Source: Actinomycetota bacterium (GTDB lineage: Bacteria; Actinomycetota; Actinomycetes; S36-B12). Taken from it: a stretch of DNA of 64,000 nucleotides. This document shows, one piece after another, positions 36,040-45,304 of this stretch; position 1 is the stretch's first letter; every line of letters begins with the position of its first letter. Location: NCBI GenBank assembly GCA_016717115.1, contig JADKGE010000001.1:682001-746000 (forward strand). The letters are read 5' to 3'. The position numbers were made by a program, and so were the translations under genes. The notes under the pieces were generated by a model. The model did no database searches, was not told the origin of the DNA, and saw only the letters and a program-made list of their open reading frames with translations.

Positions 36040-38159
36040 TGAGCGCCGGTCCTCGTCAGCCCCCTGCACATCGCCGACGTGCTCCTTGGCGCCACGGGTC
36101 CGGATCGAAGCCTGACCGAGCGAGTCGCGCTGTTCGCCGCGGCCGCTTCGGTGGGACCCCTCCACCACAAAAAAAAAAAAAACAAGTGCTGCCGAGCCGG
36201 GCCTGCAGCCGCGACGCGAGATCGACCAGGCCATCGCGACCGGGGTGATCTCCGCGACGACCCTGTCGGCCGTCACCGTCGCTCAGGAAGCGCCATCCGA
36301 GACCGTGGGACGCCTCGTCACGCGTGGACGGCTCCGATACCGCCCCCGCTGGCCGCTCGGCTCGCGTTCTCACGGTCGGCACGACCGTCGTCGTCGGCGC
36401 GGTGGCCGAGGGTGTTGCCAGAGCCCTGCCTCCGCGGGAGGATCGAGCGTCTTCGTCGCGGTCTCGCGCGCGTGGCGGCAACCGCACGGCCCGCCGTGGC
36501 GGCTATCGGGGCCGGCCTGTCGGCCGTCATCGGCGTGAACGACCTGATCGTGCTCAACGGCCCCCCCAGCGCCGCTGGATCACGCGCATCCCCTCGCCCT
36601 GCCTGCCGGGCGTCGCGGTGTCCGCCTGGCAGATCCATCGCGTTCACCGGAAGTCGGCCGAAGCAGGCGACAAGACCATCACCAATGTCTCGACCAGGAC
36701 GTCTGTCGGAATCGCCCTCGGCGTCGGCGCCGGCGTGATCGGCCTCCAGGCGGGGGAGCGCGCCATCGCGCGAGGCGCATCGGCGCTCGTCTCCAAGGTG
36801 GCCCCCACCTACGACGCGGTGTCGAACCCCATCGGTCACGTGGTGGCGCTGACCATCCTCGGTGCGGGGATGTACACCGGATACGAATACGTCGTGCGCC
36901 GGGTGGAGCAGGGTGGTGCCGCGGTGGAGCCGGCCAAAGAAGCCTCCGCGTCGGCCATGGTGTCCGGTGGCCCTGAGCGCCGTCCCGTTCGACACGCTGT
37001 CGCGCGAGGCCGTCGATTCGTGAACATGGTCCTGACTCCGCGAGGGAGATCTCGACGGTCATGGAAGCGGAGGCGATCGGCGATCCGATCCGGGTATTCG
37101 TCGGACTCGACACGGCCGCCGAGGTCGAGGACCGCGTCTTGACCATCATGGACGAGCTCGTTCGCACGAAGGCCTTCGAGCGCGAGGTGCTCTGCTTCGC
37201 GTCACCGACAGGATCGGGCCATCAGCTACATGCTCGCCGAGGCGCTTGGAGGCATGACCCATGGGCGACAGCGCGATCGTGACGATGCAGTACTCGTTCC
37301 CCCTCACCGATGTCGTTGACCCGCACCGGACTCGCAAGGTGGAGCCAGATTCGCGACCTCATGCAGCGCGATCACCGGGTACCTGGGTCGGGGATGGACC
37401 CAGAGCGCGCCCCAAGTTCGTACTCTTCGGCGAGAGCCTGGGCGCCCTCCACCATGCAGGACATCTGGCGGCACCGCACGGTCGAGGCCATCGACCGCGA
37501 CTTCGTGCACTCGTCGATCTTCCTCGGCACCCCGTCGGCCACGGAGTTCGCCAAGGCGTGCGGCTCAACCCGGCCAAGGTGGATCCTCACGGCCAGGTGA
37601 TCGAGGTGGACAACTTCAGCCAGTGCCTCGACCTGCCGGACGAGCACAAGGGCCGGGTGCGCCACGTCCTGCCCAGCCTCTAGGACGATCCGATCCCCAA
37701 GTTCCGGCACCAACCTGCTTCTGCGCGCGCCGTGGTGGCGTGGCACGCCCGACTAGCGACCGCCAGGCATCCCCAAGACGGCCACATGGCGTCCGGGGAC
37801 GACGTTCGTCCTCACCGGGGTGGACATGGTCAACGCCATGGAGGTCATCCCGGGCACCTTCGGTCGGCGCGGACACGACTATCGCGAGGACATCGCCCGC
37901 TTCGTCTCGGTCACCTACGACCTGCCCGTGACCCGCGGCAGTTGCTGGAGATCGAGCGCGCCCTGCGCGAGCGCGAACTCGAGTGGGCGCAGGCACGGGT
38001 GGTCACCGAGCAGATCGCCCGAGCCCGGGAGGCCCTGCTGCGCGAGTTCAAGACCTGGGGGCGTCAGCAGGTAGCGACGGTCAGGCCGATGCCGTTCTCA
38101 GGCAGGTATTCGAGGCAACGACGAGGCGGTGGAAGTCCGATCCGTGCCGAGGTTCGTGA
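36040..38159 (+). CDS. DUF2319 membrane-anchored alpha/beta hydrolase, frameshifted
   Basis: The N-terminal part has hydrophobic segments (VLTVGTTVVVGAVAEGVA, VAATARPAVAAIGAGLSAVI) and TSVGIALGVGAGVIGLQAGE, then VVALTILGAGMYTGYEYVV. The C-terminal catalytic part has IRVFVGLDTA, FASPTGSGH, the nucleophile motif FGESLGA, IFLGTPSATEFAK, TFVLTGVDMVNAMEVIPGTF and GHDYREDIARFVSVTYDLP. These match the Abhydrolase_9 (DUF2319) family, roughly 600-700 residues, of unknown substrate. A 14-A run (36169-36182) near the start is foreign to this GC-rich DNA. The start is uncertain. Confidence 0.65.
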
Positions 38160-38793
38160 GCAGGCGGACCCCTGCTCCCTCCAGTCGGCGCCGTCGGCCC
38201 CGGGTCCTGAGGACTCGCGGCGTAGCCACCAGGGTGACCGGACCGTCCCAGGGCACCGGCGATGCGATCGTGAGCCCTCGTCGCTCGTAGAACTCGCGGT
38301 TGCCGAGGCTCGACGTCTCCAGGCAGCAATCCGTGCCAGCCTCGTCCGCCCGTGCGACGCCGCTGCCGATCAGGGCCGAACCGATCCCCTTGGCCCTGCC
38401 GGTCCGGGTGCGTGGCCAGCACGCCGAGGATACCAGTACGGCTGTGCTGGCTTCGCGGTCGCACGCCGACTCGTAGGCCTCAAGGCGCGACCACGACTGC
38501 TCGCCCACGAGGCGCCGGTAGGGATCCCAGATGTGATGTCGCGGGGGAGACGTCCCGTCGGAGCGCGGGCGGTCCCACATCGCCACCCCGCCGGGCTCCG
38601 CGGTGATCCACACGGTGCCGTCGTCGACGCGGCCGTCGAAGAGTGCTCCGGCGAACGCCGGCGCGTGCTCGGAGTAGTGGTCGCCGAGAAGGAAGGTCCA
38701 GGCTGGGTCCGCGGCGAACGCCTGCACGACGGTGTCGACGACGCCGCCTCGATCCTCAGGCCGGGCGATGCGGATGGGCGCCCCGCGGGTCAC
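38098..38793 (-). CDS. GNAT family N-acetyltransferase, frameshifted
   Basis: GTG 38793 begins a protein with IRIARPEDRGGVVDTVVQAF, then AWTFLLGDHYSEHAPAFAGA and GVAMWDRPRSDGTSPP. In a shifted frame ILGVLATHPDRQGQG follows (acetyl-CoA loop), then IGSALIGSGVARADEAGTDC and CLETSSLGNREFYERRGL. The acceptor is unknown. GTG overlaps the stop of the transglycosylase gene (GTGA), so the two are one operon. Its 3' end overlaps the DUF2319 gene on the other strand by about 60 bp, which may be an artefact of frame errors. Confidence 0.7.
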   Translation of the reverse strand: MTRGAPIRIARPEDRGGVVDTVVQAFAADPAWTFLLGDHYSEHAPAFAGALFDGRVDDGTVWITAEPGGVAMWDRPRSDGTSPPRHHIWDPYRRLVGEQSWSRLEAYESACDREASTAVLVSSACWPRTRTGRAKGIGSALIGSGVARADEAGTDCCLETSSLGNREFYERRGLTIASPVPWDGPVTLVATPRVLRTRGRRRRLEGAGVRLLTNLGTDRTSTASSLPRIPA

Positions 38794-39390
38794 TTCTGGA
38801 GGACGATCGTCTTGGCGGACGCGAGGATCTTCTCCACGTATGCCTCCGTCTCGGGGAAGGGCGGCACGCCGTCGTACTTCAGCACCGATCCGAATCCGGC
38901 GTTGTAGGCAGCGAGGGTGTTCTGCAGCCGATTGCCTGAGGCGTCCCGCACGAGCTGCCGGTTGAGGCAGTTGAGCTCGGCCGCCGAATGGATGGCGTCG
39001 ATCGGGTCCCACACGTCGATGGCGCCGTCCTGGTTCGCGTCGATGCCGTACTGCTCCCACACAGCCGGCATGAACTGCGCGATCCCCTGTGCGCCGGCGG
39101 GCGATGTGGCATGGCCCTCCAGCCACTCTCGGCGGCGATCTGGGCGGCCAGGATCTCCACGGGCACGGCGTCGCATCTCTTCGCCGCCTTTTTGATGACG
39201 GACCGGTACTCCTGGGGAACGACGAGGGGACCCCCCAGATACCGCCTGTCCTTGGCGGTACCGATCGCCAGCCACGCACCCACAGCGATCGAGCCGATCA
39301 GGACGACCGCAAAGGCCCAGTGCGACAGCGAGACCGCGGCGCGACCTCCCGTCGGGGGCGCGCACGGGTGGTCGCTCCCGCGTCGGTCAT
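38790..39390 (-). CDS. Lytic transglycosylase (SLT fold), frameshifted
   Basis: A single N-terminal membrane anchor (LSHWAFAVVLIGSIAVGAWL) is followed by VPVEILAAQIAAESGW with the catalytic Glu. In another frame come SPAGAQGIAQFMPAVWEQYG, then WDPIDAIHSAAELNCLNRQL and LAAYNAGFGSVLKYDGVPPF, the SLT goose-type lysozyme motifs. It cleaves peptidoglycan glycan strands outside the membrane. ATG 39390 lies 5 nt after TACCGT. One indel between the catalytic Glu and the AQG motif breaks the frame (about 39.11 kb). Confidence 0.8.
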
Positions 39391-39454
39391 GCTCCACGGT
39401 AACCCGACGCCTGCGGTGTTTGTCCAACCCGCACCCCGCGCGTACGGTGGTGGC

Positions 39455-40654
39455 GTGACCATCGAGCCGACCCTGCCGTCGGCCGGTGGGGCCCCGAACG
39501 TGGTGCCGGACCTCAGCAAGACCCAGGGTCGGGGCATGTTCGGAGCAGCGACTTGCGGAGGCGTTCGCCGCCTTGGGTTGCTTCAATCTCGCGGTCTTCG
39601 GCAAGACGGGCGTGGGCAAGTCGACCCTCGTCAACGCGGTATTCGGCCGCGACGTGGCCGCAACGGGCGTCGGCAGCCCGGTCACCAAGGGGCTCGTCTA
39701 CTACCGGCACCCCGACGGCTTCCTGGGCCTGTACGACTCCGAGGGCTTCGAGACCGGCACGGGCGGCGACGCCATCGTCGACGGGCTGCGCCGGCTCGTC
39801 GCCGACCACCGCACGCGTTCCGTCGATCAGCAGATCCACGCGGTGTGGTATCTCGTGCGGTGGTCCGATCGGCGGTTCGAGAGGGCCCAGGAGCAGTTCG
39901 TCCGGGAGCTGGCCAGTCTCGGCCTGCCGGTGATCGTCGTGATGACTCAGGTGCCGAGCCGTGACGGCCAGGTACACCCCGAGGCGCGCGAGTTCGCCGA
40001 GTACATCGAGTCGCTCAGGCTGCCCCTTGCGTCCGCAGGGGCGTGTCGTCCTCACCAATGCCCTCGTCGACCCGTTCACGTCGAGTCCGGTGTTCGGGCT
40101 GCAGACGCTCCTCGACGACACGTACATGGTGATCCCCGAGGTGGTCGAGGGCGCGCTGACGGCGGCTCAGATGCTGGACATGTCGCGTAAAAAAAAAGCG
40201 GTGGCGTCGATCATCAACCAGGCCGTAGTCGTCGCCGCTGGCGTCGGCGCCACCCCGATCCCCTTCGCTGACGCCGCCATCCTGGTGCCCATCCAGGTCA
40301 CCATGATCGCGCGCATCACGGCTGCCTACGGGCTGCCGCCCAACCAGTCCAAGGCACTGGCGGTGGCCGGCGCGGTGGTACTCACCGGAGGCGCGACCAT
40401 GGCAGGGGAGGTACGCGGTCACCAGTCTCCTCAAGTTCCTGCCCGGAGGGACGAGTCGCCAGGTCAGCCATCTCCCGCCACCGTGGGCCGGTGCCCTGAC
40501 GAAGACCGTTGGCATGGCCTGGGCGCGGGTCTGCGAGTACGCGCTGCAGCTGCCCCCCGACCGCCGAGACGCATTCCTCGATAGTCCGCAGGTGACGGAG
40601 CGGTTCCTGTTCTTCCTCAAGGATGCGCAGCGCACGGGGCGCACGGGCTCCTGA
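39455..40654 (+). CDS. Era/dynamin-like GTPase with C-terminal hydrophobic domain, frameshifted
   Basis: GTG 39455 is 6 nt after TACGGT (39443-39448). G1 is FGKTGVGKSTLVNAVFG, G3 DSEGFETG, and a G4-like VVMTQVP follows. After a frame change come GLQTLLDDTYMVIPEVVEGA, then ASIINQAVVVAAGVGATPIP, FADAAILVPIQVTMIARITA and LSAYG-like helices (DUF697-type insertion helices). The end ERFLFFLKDAQRTGRTGS closes at TGA 40652-40654. Proteins of this build associate with membranes; the role is unknown. A 9-A run at 40189-40197 encodes RKKKA. At least three indels. Confidence 0.7.
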
Positions 40655-40682
40655 CGGGTCCCCGAGTCAGGTGGGCCGCTGC

Positions 40683-40703
40683 GTGTTAGCGTCGCGCTAA
40701 CAC
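40683..40703. promoter_or_regulatory. 21-bp inverted repeat before the Ala-rich gene
   Basis: Arms GTGTTAGCG (40683-40691) and CGCTAACAC (40695-40703) flank TCG. It ends 12 bp before ATG 40716, just upstream of the GGGGAGG ribosome site. It could be an operator, or a hairpin acting on the GTPase mRNA or on translation start. Confidence 0.45.
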
Positions 40704-40715
40704 CGGGGAGGAACC

Positions 40716-41198
40716 ATGAAGAAGGCAGTTGTGGCGGTCGTCGCCCTCGCGGGCGCCGCGGGCTGGAAGTGATCATGGAAGCGACGGGGCGGAACCGACG
40801 ACGTCGCGTCGACGGCGAGCCTGTGGGCCGATTCGGTGTCCAGCGCGGCTGGGGCGGCCGCAGGGCACGTCTCGAGCGCCGCCAACACTGCCGCGACCGC
40901 CGCCGACGCGGCGGCACAGAAGGTCGCCGACACTGCGGCACAGCTGGGCGCGAGCGCGGCCGAGGCCGCGGACGCCACCAGCAAGAAGGCCGAGCAGTTG
41001 GCCGCCGCCACGGGGCAGACGGCCCACCAACTGGCCGAGGTGGCCAGCGATGCCGCGAGCGCCGCTGCCGACGACGCCGCGAACGCCACGACGGATGCGG
41101 AGGCGGCCATCGAGACGCCGTCCGCGCCCAAGCCGGTCCGTAAGCGAACGAAGCCCGCCACCGAGGTCACCGACACGGATCCGGCGCCCGAGGCCTGA
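40716..41198 (+). CDS. Ala-rich helical protein with N-terminal hydrophobic start, frameshifted once
   Basis: MKKAVVAVVALAGAAGWK starts behind a GGGGAGG site, then an indel near 40.77 kb is needed to continue into ASLWADSVSSAAGAAAGHVS. A long Ala/Asp/Thr helix repeats AA-x-x-A patterns (AANTAATAADAAAQKVADTA and onward) before a basic KPVRKRTKP tail. The heptad-like Ala pattern suggests an amphipathic or coiled helix. No family is recognised; the N-terminus could be a membrane anchor. This is the last gene of the indel-rich segment. Confidence 0.6.
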
Positions 41199-41289
41199 AC
41201 CTCGGCTTCGCCGTGGGCGAACGGCGGAACACGCTGTGGCGGCGCGAGGTTGCCGCATGTGGCATCGTTGTCAGCAGCGGAGGTGAACC

Positions 41290-42225
41290 ATGCGCGACCC
41301 AGCGGAGCTCGTGACCGTGCACCAGGAAGTGACGTTCGACGCGCCTCCGATCCTGCTCTACGCCTTCTCGGGCTTTGTCGATGCGGGCGGGGGAGTGCGA
41401 CAGGCCGCTGAGCACATCCTCGCCGCCTGCGAGCACCGACTCATTGCCACGTTCGACGTCGACGAGCTGCTCGACTATCGGGCCCGCCGACCCAGGATGA
41501 CGTACGTGGTCGACCACTTCGCCTCGGTCGAGGTGCAGCAGATCGTGCTGCATGAGGTCACCGACGATGTCGGCCAGCGCTTCCTCCTCTTGACCGGTCC
41601 GGAGCCGGACTACCAGTGGCTGCGCTTCATGGCGGCGGTCGATCTCCTGGTGGCGAGGTTCGAGGTGCGACTTGCCGTCGGGCTGTCGGCCATTCCGTGG
41701 CCCATCCCGCACACGCGCCCTCTCGGCATCACCGTGCACGGCAGCGAGCCGCAGCTGGTCGCTGGCCACCTCTCGGTCATCGGAGAGATCGAGGTACCCG
41801 GACACGTCGGTGCCATGCTCGAACTGCATCTCGGGCAACTGGGCACGCCGTCGATGGGCATCACCGCGCAGGTCCCGCACTACTTGGTGCAGTTCGAGTT
41901 CCCGCGTGCGGCAGTCGCCCTGATCGAGGGGCTTGCGAGCCAGACGGGTCTGGTCATACCCACGGCCGATCTCGAGCCGGCGGCCCACCGCGCCGACGCA
42001 GAGGTGGCGCAGCAACTCGACGGGAACGAGGAGTTCGCCTCGGTCGTCCACGCACTCGAGCAGCAGTACGACCAGATGGCGGCGATCACCTCGGGTTCGA
42101 TGGGGGGTCTGGGAGACATGGCCGACGACCGGATCCCCACCGGTGATGAGATCGCCGCGCAGGTCGAGCAGTTCTTGTCGACGCTTGAGGATCCCGATGA
42201 CCCGGAGAAGGAAACGGGCGTCTGA
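41290..42225 (+). CDS. PAC2 family protein (proteasome assembly chaperone-like)
   Basis: A 311-residue protein close to the actinobacterial PAC2 family (Rv2125-like). The N-terminal part has LLYAFSGFVDAGGGVRQAAE (about 22-41) and DELLDYRARRP; the middle has IPWPIPHTRPLGITVHGS (about 137-154) and a PHYLVQFEFP stretch. Eukaryotic relatives help assemble 20S proteasomes; the bacterial function is not settled. A GGAGG site precedes ATG 41290. A hairpin terminator follows at 42229-42250. Confidence 0.92.
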   Translation: MRDPAELVTVHQEVTFDAPPILLYAFSGFVDAGGGVRQAAEHILAACEHRLIATFDVDELLDYRARRPRMTYVVDHFASVEVQQIVLHEVTDDVGQRFLLLTGPEPDYQWLRFMAAVDLLVARFEVRLAVGLSAIPWPIPHTRPLGITVHGSEPQLVAGHLSVIGEIEVPGHVGAMLELHLGQLGTPSMGITAQVPHYLVQFEFPRAAVALIEGLASQTGLVIPTADLEPAAHRADAEVAQQLDGNEEFASVVHALEQQYDQMAAITSGSMGGLGDMADDRIPTGDEIAAQVEQFLSTLEDPDDPEKETGV

Positions 42226-42228
42226 CGG

Positions 42229-42250
42229 GACCGGTCACCGCTGACCGGTC
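42229..42250 (+). terminator. Hairpin terminator after the PAC2 gene
   Basis: GACCGGTCA (42229-42237) pairs with TGACCGGTC (42242-42250) over a 4-nt loop. The 9-bp stem starts 3 bp after the stop codon. A U-run is lacking, as is common in actinobacteria. Confidence 0.6.
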
Positions 42251-42456
42251 TGACCGTGCTTCGTGCGTGTTTCACGCGTTTCACTGCCCGAGCACCAACG
42301 GAATGCCCGAATTGCCCAGACATGACGGTTGTACGGTCAGTGTCCGGAGCAAGCGGCCAATTGCTCATTTTCGGCTTGGTTTGCCGGACTTTCTTCGCTC
42401 ATCCTTACTGAGTCGGCGACGCGAGGTCGCCACACCACACTCACTAGGAGACCACC

Positions 42457-43461
42457 ATGAAGCGCACCACCGCGCGGAGTATCGCGATGAAGTCGGGCGC
42501 CGTCGTCGGCGCACTGAGCCTGTCTACCTTCGCGGCCATCGCCGTGAGCCCCGTGGCCTTCGCGGCAAACGGCAACGGCAATTCGAACTCCGGCTCACAC
42601 GGCAACTCGGGCTCGAACGCCCCGGGCGACCATAGCGACCAGAACGGCAACAACGACGTCACGAACAACCACCCGCAGAGCGAGCACGCCAACGAGCACG
42701 CGGACTGCAACGCCCTGGGCAGTGGCTGCGAAGACACGAACAACAACGGTGGCGGCAACGGCGACCATGGCAATGGTGGCGACAACGGCGACCATGGCAA
42801 TGGTGGCGACAATGGCGACCATGGCAATGGTGGCGACAACGGCGACCATGGCAATGGTGGCGACAACGGCGACCATGGCAATGGTGGCGACAACGGCGAC
42901 CACGGCAATGGCGACAACGGCGACCATGGCAATGGTGGCGACAACGGCGACAACGGCGACCACGGCAATGGCGACAACGGTGACGGCGACAACGGTGACG
43001 GCGACAACGGTGACGGCGACAACGGTGACGGCGACAACGGCGACGGAGACAACGAAGAGGTCGTGGTGCCGCCCGTGGGTGACACCACTCCGGCCGATCC
43101 GGCTCCCGAAGCCGAGACGACCAGCGAGCCCCAGACCGACCCGGAGGCCGCAGTCGTGGTGACCAGCGCGGTCGTTCAGACGGCTCCCGAGACGCTCGTG
43201 TCCACCAGTGTCCCCGCCCCGGCAACGGCCGTTCCGGCCACCAAGCCGGTGGTTGCTCCGGCAGCGGCAACAGTCGTTGCGACGCCGGCTACGGCCGCGG
43301 TGCCGGCGGCGGCGACCCTGCCGACGGCCGTCAATGCCGGTGGTGGCTCGTCGGCACCCACCACAGACTTCCCGGTCATGGGAGTGGCGATGATCGTCGC
43401 CGCGGCCCTGGCCGCTGCTGGTGCCGGGGTTCGCCTGCGCACCACCTCGCACAGCGGCTAG
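42457..43461 (+). CDS. Secreted Gly/Asp/Asn/His repeat protein with C-terminal membrane anchor
   Basis: A 334-residue protein. A signal peptide (about 1-36) ends at VAFA before ANGNGNSN. Residues about 102-197 are tandem repeats of GGDNGDHGN and DGDNG units. A Pro/Ala/Thr/Val-rich linker follows, then a hydrophobic span VAMIVAAALAAAGAGV and a short basic tail. No LPxTG is seen, so anchoring is by the transmembrane helix. The Asp/His-rich repeats could bind calcium or other metal ions; this is inference. An AGGAGACC site precedes the ATG. Upstream 42251-42456 is AT-richer and probably holds the promoter. Confidence 0.85.
   Translation: MKRTTARSIAMKSGAVVGALSLSTFAAIAVSPVAFAANGNGNSNSGSHGNSGSNAPGDHSDQNGNNDVTNNHPQSEHANEHADCNALGSGCEDTNNNGGGNGDHGNGGDNGDHGNGGDNGDHGNGGDNGDHGNGGDNGDHGNGGDNGDHGNGDNGDHGNGGDNGDNGDHGNGDNGDGDNGDGDNGDGDNGDGDNGDGDNEEVVVPPVGDTTPADPAPEAETTSEPQTDPEAAVVVTSAVVQTAPETLVSTSVPAPATAVPATKPVVAPAAATVVATPATAAVPAAATLPTAVNAGGGSSAPTTDFPVMGVAMIVAAALAAAGAGVRLRTTSHSG
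42761..43047 (+). repeat. Tandem 27-bp and 15-bp coding repeats
   Basis: About seven copies of a 27-bp unit encoding GDHGNGGDN, some shortened, are followed by about five copies of a 15-bp unit encoding DGDNG. Copies are nearly identical at DNA level with few silent changes, which points to recent slippage or recombination. Confidence 0.85.
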
Positions 43462-43487
43462 TCGCAAGACGACGGGGATGCAGTAAC

Positions 43488-43564
43488 GCGACCCCGCCTC
43501 GCGGCCCGGACGGTGATGAGTCTCCTAGTGCTCATCACCGACAGGGTCGATGAGGCGGGGTCGC
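43488..43564. terminator. Bidirectional nested-hairpin terminator
   Basis: Outer arms GCGACCCCGCCTC (43488-43500) and GAGGCGGGGTCGC (43552-43564) are 13 bp and perfect. Inside lie GGTGATGAG (43512-43520) and CTCATCACC (43531-43539). The structure sits between two convergent genes. Confidence 0.8.
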
Positions 43565-43595
43565 TGCCGTTCTGGAGGCTGGGAGCAGGTTGCTC

Positions 43596-45164
43596 CTACC
43601 TGCAGACCCGACCCTTGGGTGGCAGCAGGCCGGTGAGGAGATAGGCATCGACGGACTTGTCGATGCAGGCTGACCCCGAGCCGAAGGCCGTGTGCCCGTC
43701 ACCTCGGTAGGTCAGCAGGGTCGAGGTCGTGAGCTGGTTGCTCAGGGCGACGGCCCATGGATACGGCGTGGCCGGGTCGAAAGTGGTGCCGATGACGAGG
43801 ATGGGCGCGGTGGTTGTGCTCGAGGCAGGCGCCGGGACTCGAGATGTGTGGCCGTACCACTGAGAGCAGGGGGCGTTGCCCCACGACATAGCCGCTGCCA
43901 TCTCTGGGACCGGGGCGTTCCTCGACCACTCGGCGGCGGCAGCGCGCAGGGTGTCGACCCCGGGCGCTGCCGGCGAGTCCCAGCATGCGATCGCGTAGAA
44001 CGCCGACGCCATGTTCGTCGCGTAGGTATTGGGACCGGTGCGGTCATTCGCGTAGTCGGCGATCGCGAGGAGCTCGGTGCCGTCGTTCCGCGTCGACTGA
44101 CGAAGTCCAGTCCTGAGCCACGGCCAGAACTGCGTCGAGTACATCGAGGTGAAGACCGCCGTCATCGCCTCCGCCTGCGTCAGCACCCGGCCCTTCCCTG
44201 CCGGCATCGGCTTGGCGTCGAGCTTGGCGAACAGGCGGTTGACGCCGGCGAGGACGGCCTTGGCGTTCCCCCGGAAGGGGCAGGTCGCGCGTCGGCTGCA
44301 GTCGGCGGCGAACCGGCCCATGGCCACCTGGAACCCGCGCGACTGCCCCAAGGACATCTCCATGCTGTCATTGGCTGGATCAACAGCGCCGTCGAGGACG
44401 AACCGACCGACGCGATCGGGGAACTGCTCGGCGTACAGGGTGCCCATGTAGGTGCCGTATGAGAAGCCGAGCCAGTTGAGCTTCTGGTCACCGAGCGCCT
44501 GGCGCAGGATGTCCATGTCGCGCACGGTGTTCTCGGTTCCCACGTTCCGGGCCAGAGCCGGCGACATCTGCAGGCACCCCTGCGGGATCGCCGCAGCGAG
44601 CGACATCAGGCGTCGCTCCTCCGCGGGGGTGTTCGGCGTGCCGTCCTGGCGCAGCCACACGGTCGTCTGGCGACCCGTCAGGCAGGTGATCGGCGCGGAC
44701 TTCCCCACGCCCCGTGGGTCGAACCCCACCACGTCGAAGGCCTCGTTGACCTTGGGGGTGATCGACGTCGCCACGTAGGCGGCGAAGTCGGTGCCGGATG
44801 CGCCGGGCCCCCCCGGGTTGATGACGAGTGAACCCTGCCGGCTGTCCGCAGGGCCGGTTGCCTGAGCGCGCGATACGCGGAGCCGGATCGTCGGTCCAGT
44901 GGGATTGGCGTAGTCGAGCGGCACCGTGAGCCAGCTGCAGGTCAGCCCGTCCTTGCAGGTCTCCCACGCGAGCGTCTGCGTGTAGTACGGCGCGAGGTCG
45001 GCGGGGAAGTCGTCGGCCGCCACCACGAGGGGCGCGCGACCTGGTCCTGTCGCTCCCGCCGGCGCCATCGCCGCCAAGGGGGAGAGGAGCAGGGCTGTTG
45101 CTGCGACGACCGCGGCGGTGCGAGAGCGGGAGTGCGGGCGGGGAATGGTGCCTCGTGAGTTCAC
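43596..45164 (-). CDS. Exported alpha/beta-hydrolase peptidase (tripeptidyl aminopeptidase/Slp-like)
   Basis: A 522-residue protein. A signal peptide (about 15-38, AAVVAATALLLSPLAAMAPA) is followed by the oxyanion segment NPGGPGASG, DVVGFDPRGVGKS, the nucleophile elbow GFSYGTYMG with Ser, and a C-terminal TAP domain (ILVIGTTFDPATPYPWA with the acid; GDGHTAFG with His). It removes short N-terminal peptides outside the cell. GTG 45164 is exactly 6 nt after TACGGT (45176-45171), so the longer open frame is rejected. A paralogue lies at 59.7 kb. Confidence 0.9.
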   Translation of the reverse strand: MNSRGTIPRPHSRSRTAAVVAATALLLSPLAAMAPAGATGPGRAPLVVAADDFPADLAPYYTQTLAWETCKDGLTCSWLTVPLDYANPTGPTIRLRVSRAQATGPADSRQGSLVINPGGPGASGTDFAAYVATSITPKVNEAFDVVGFDPRGVGKSAPITCLTGRQTTVWLRQDGTPNTPAEERRLMSLAAAIPQGCLQMSPALARNVGTENTVRDMDILRQALGDQKLNWLGFSYGTYMGTLYAEQFPDRVGRFVLDGAVDPANDSMEMSLGQSRGFQVAMGRFAADCSRRATCPFRGNAKAVLAGVNRLFAKLDAKPMPAGKGRVLTQAEAMTAVFTSMYSTQFWPWLRTGLRQSTRNDGTELLAIADYANDRTGPNTYATNMASAFYAIACWDSPAAPGVDTLRAAAAEWSRNAPVPEMAAAMSWGNAPCSQWYGHTSRVPAPASSTTTAPILVIGTTFDPATPYPWAVALSNQLTTSTLLTYRGDGHTAFGSGSACIDKSVDAYLLTGLLPPKGRVCR

Positions 45165-45304
45165 GGCCTCACCGTACGTCACGAAGGGCCGCCTGCAGGG
45201 GCGATGGTCTCGAGCGGCGTGCTGGCCGTGGACCCGTGTGTCGTCCTCGGCCACGCCGTGGCAGGCTTGTCAGGTGTCCCCGTGTGGGGGCCGAGAGGGA
45301 GCCC

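Noticed and set aside
22736..40800. Programmed frameshifting or a different genetic code in this region
   Set aside because: Shifts occur in both directions, at varied sites, in unrelated genes, and can be compensated by nearby opposite indels; that pattern fits sequencing error.
42761..43047. CRISPR array
   Set aside because: The repeats are directly joined without spacers and keep a reading frame; they are protein repeats, and no cas genes are present.
42595..43467. Minus-strand Val/Ala repeat protein opposite the surface-protein gene
   Set aside because: The repeats are the antisense of the GDNGDHGN repeats; the plus-strand frame has a signal peptide, ribosome site and membrane anchor.
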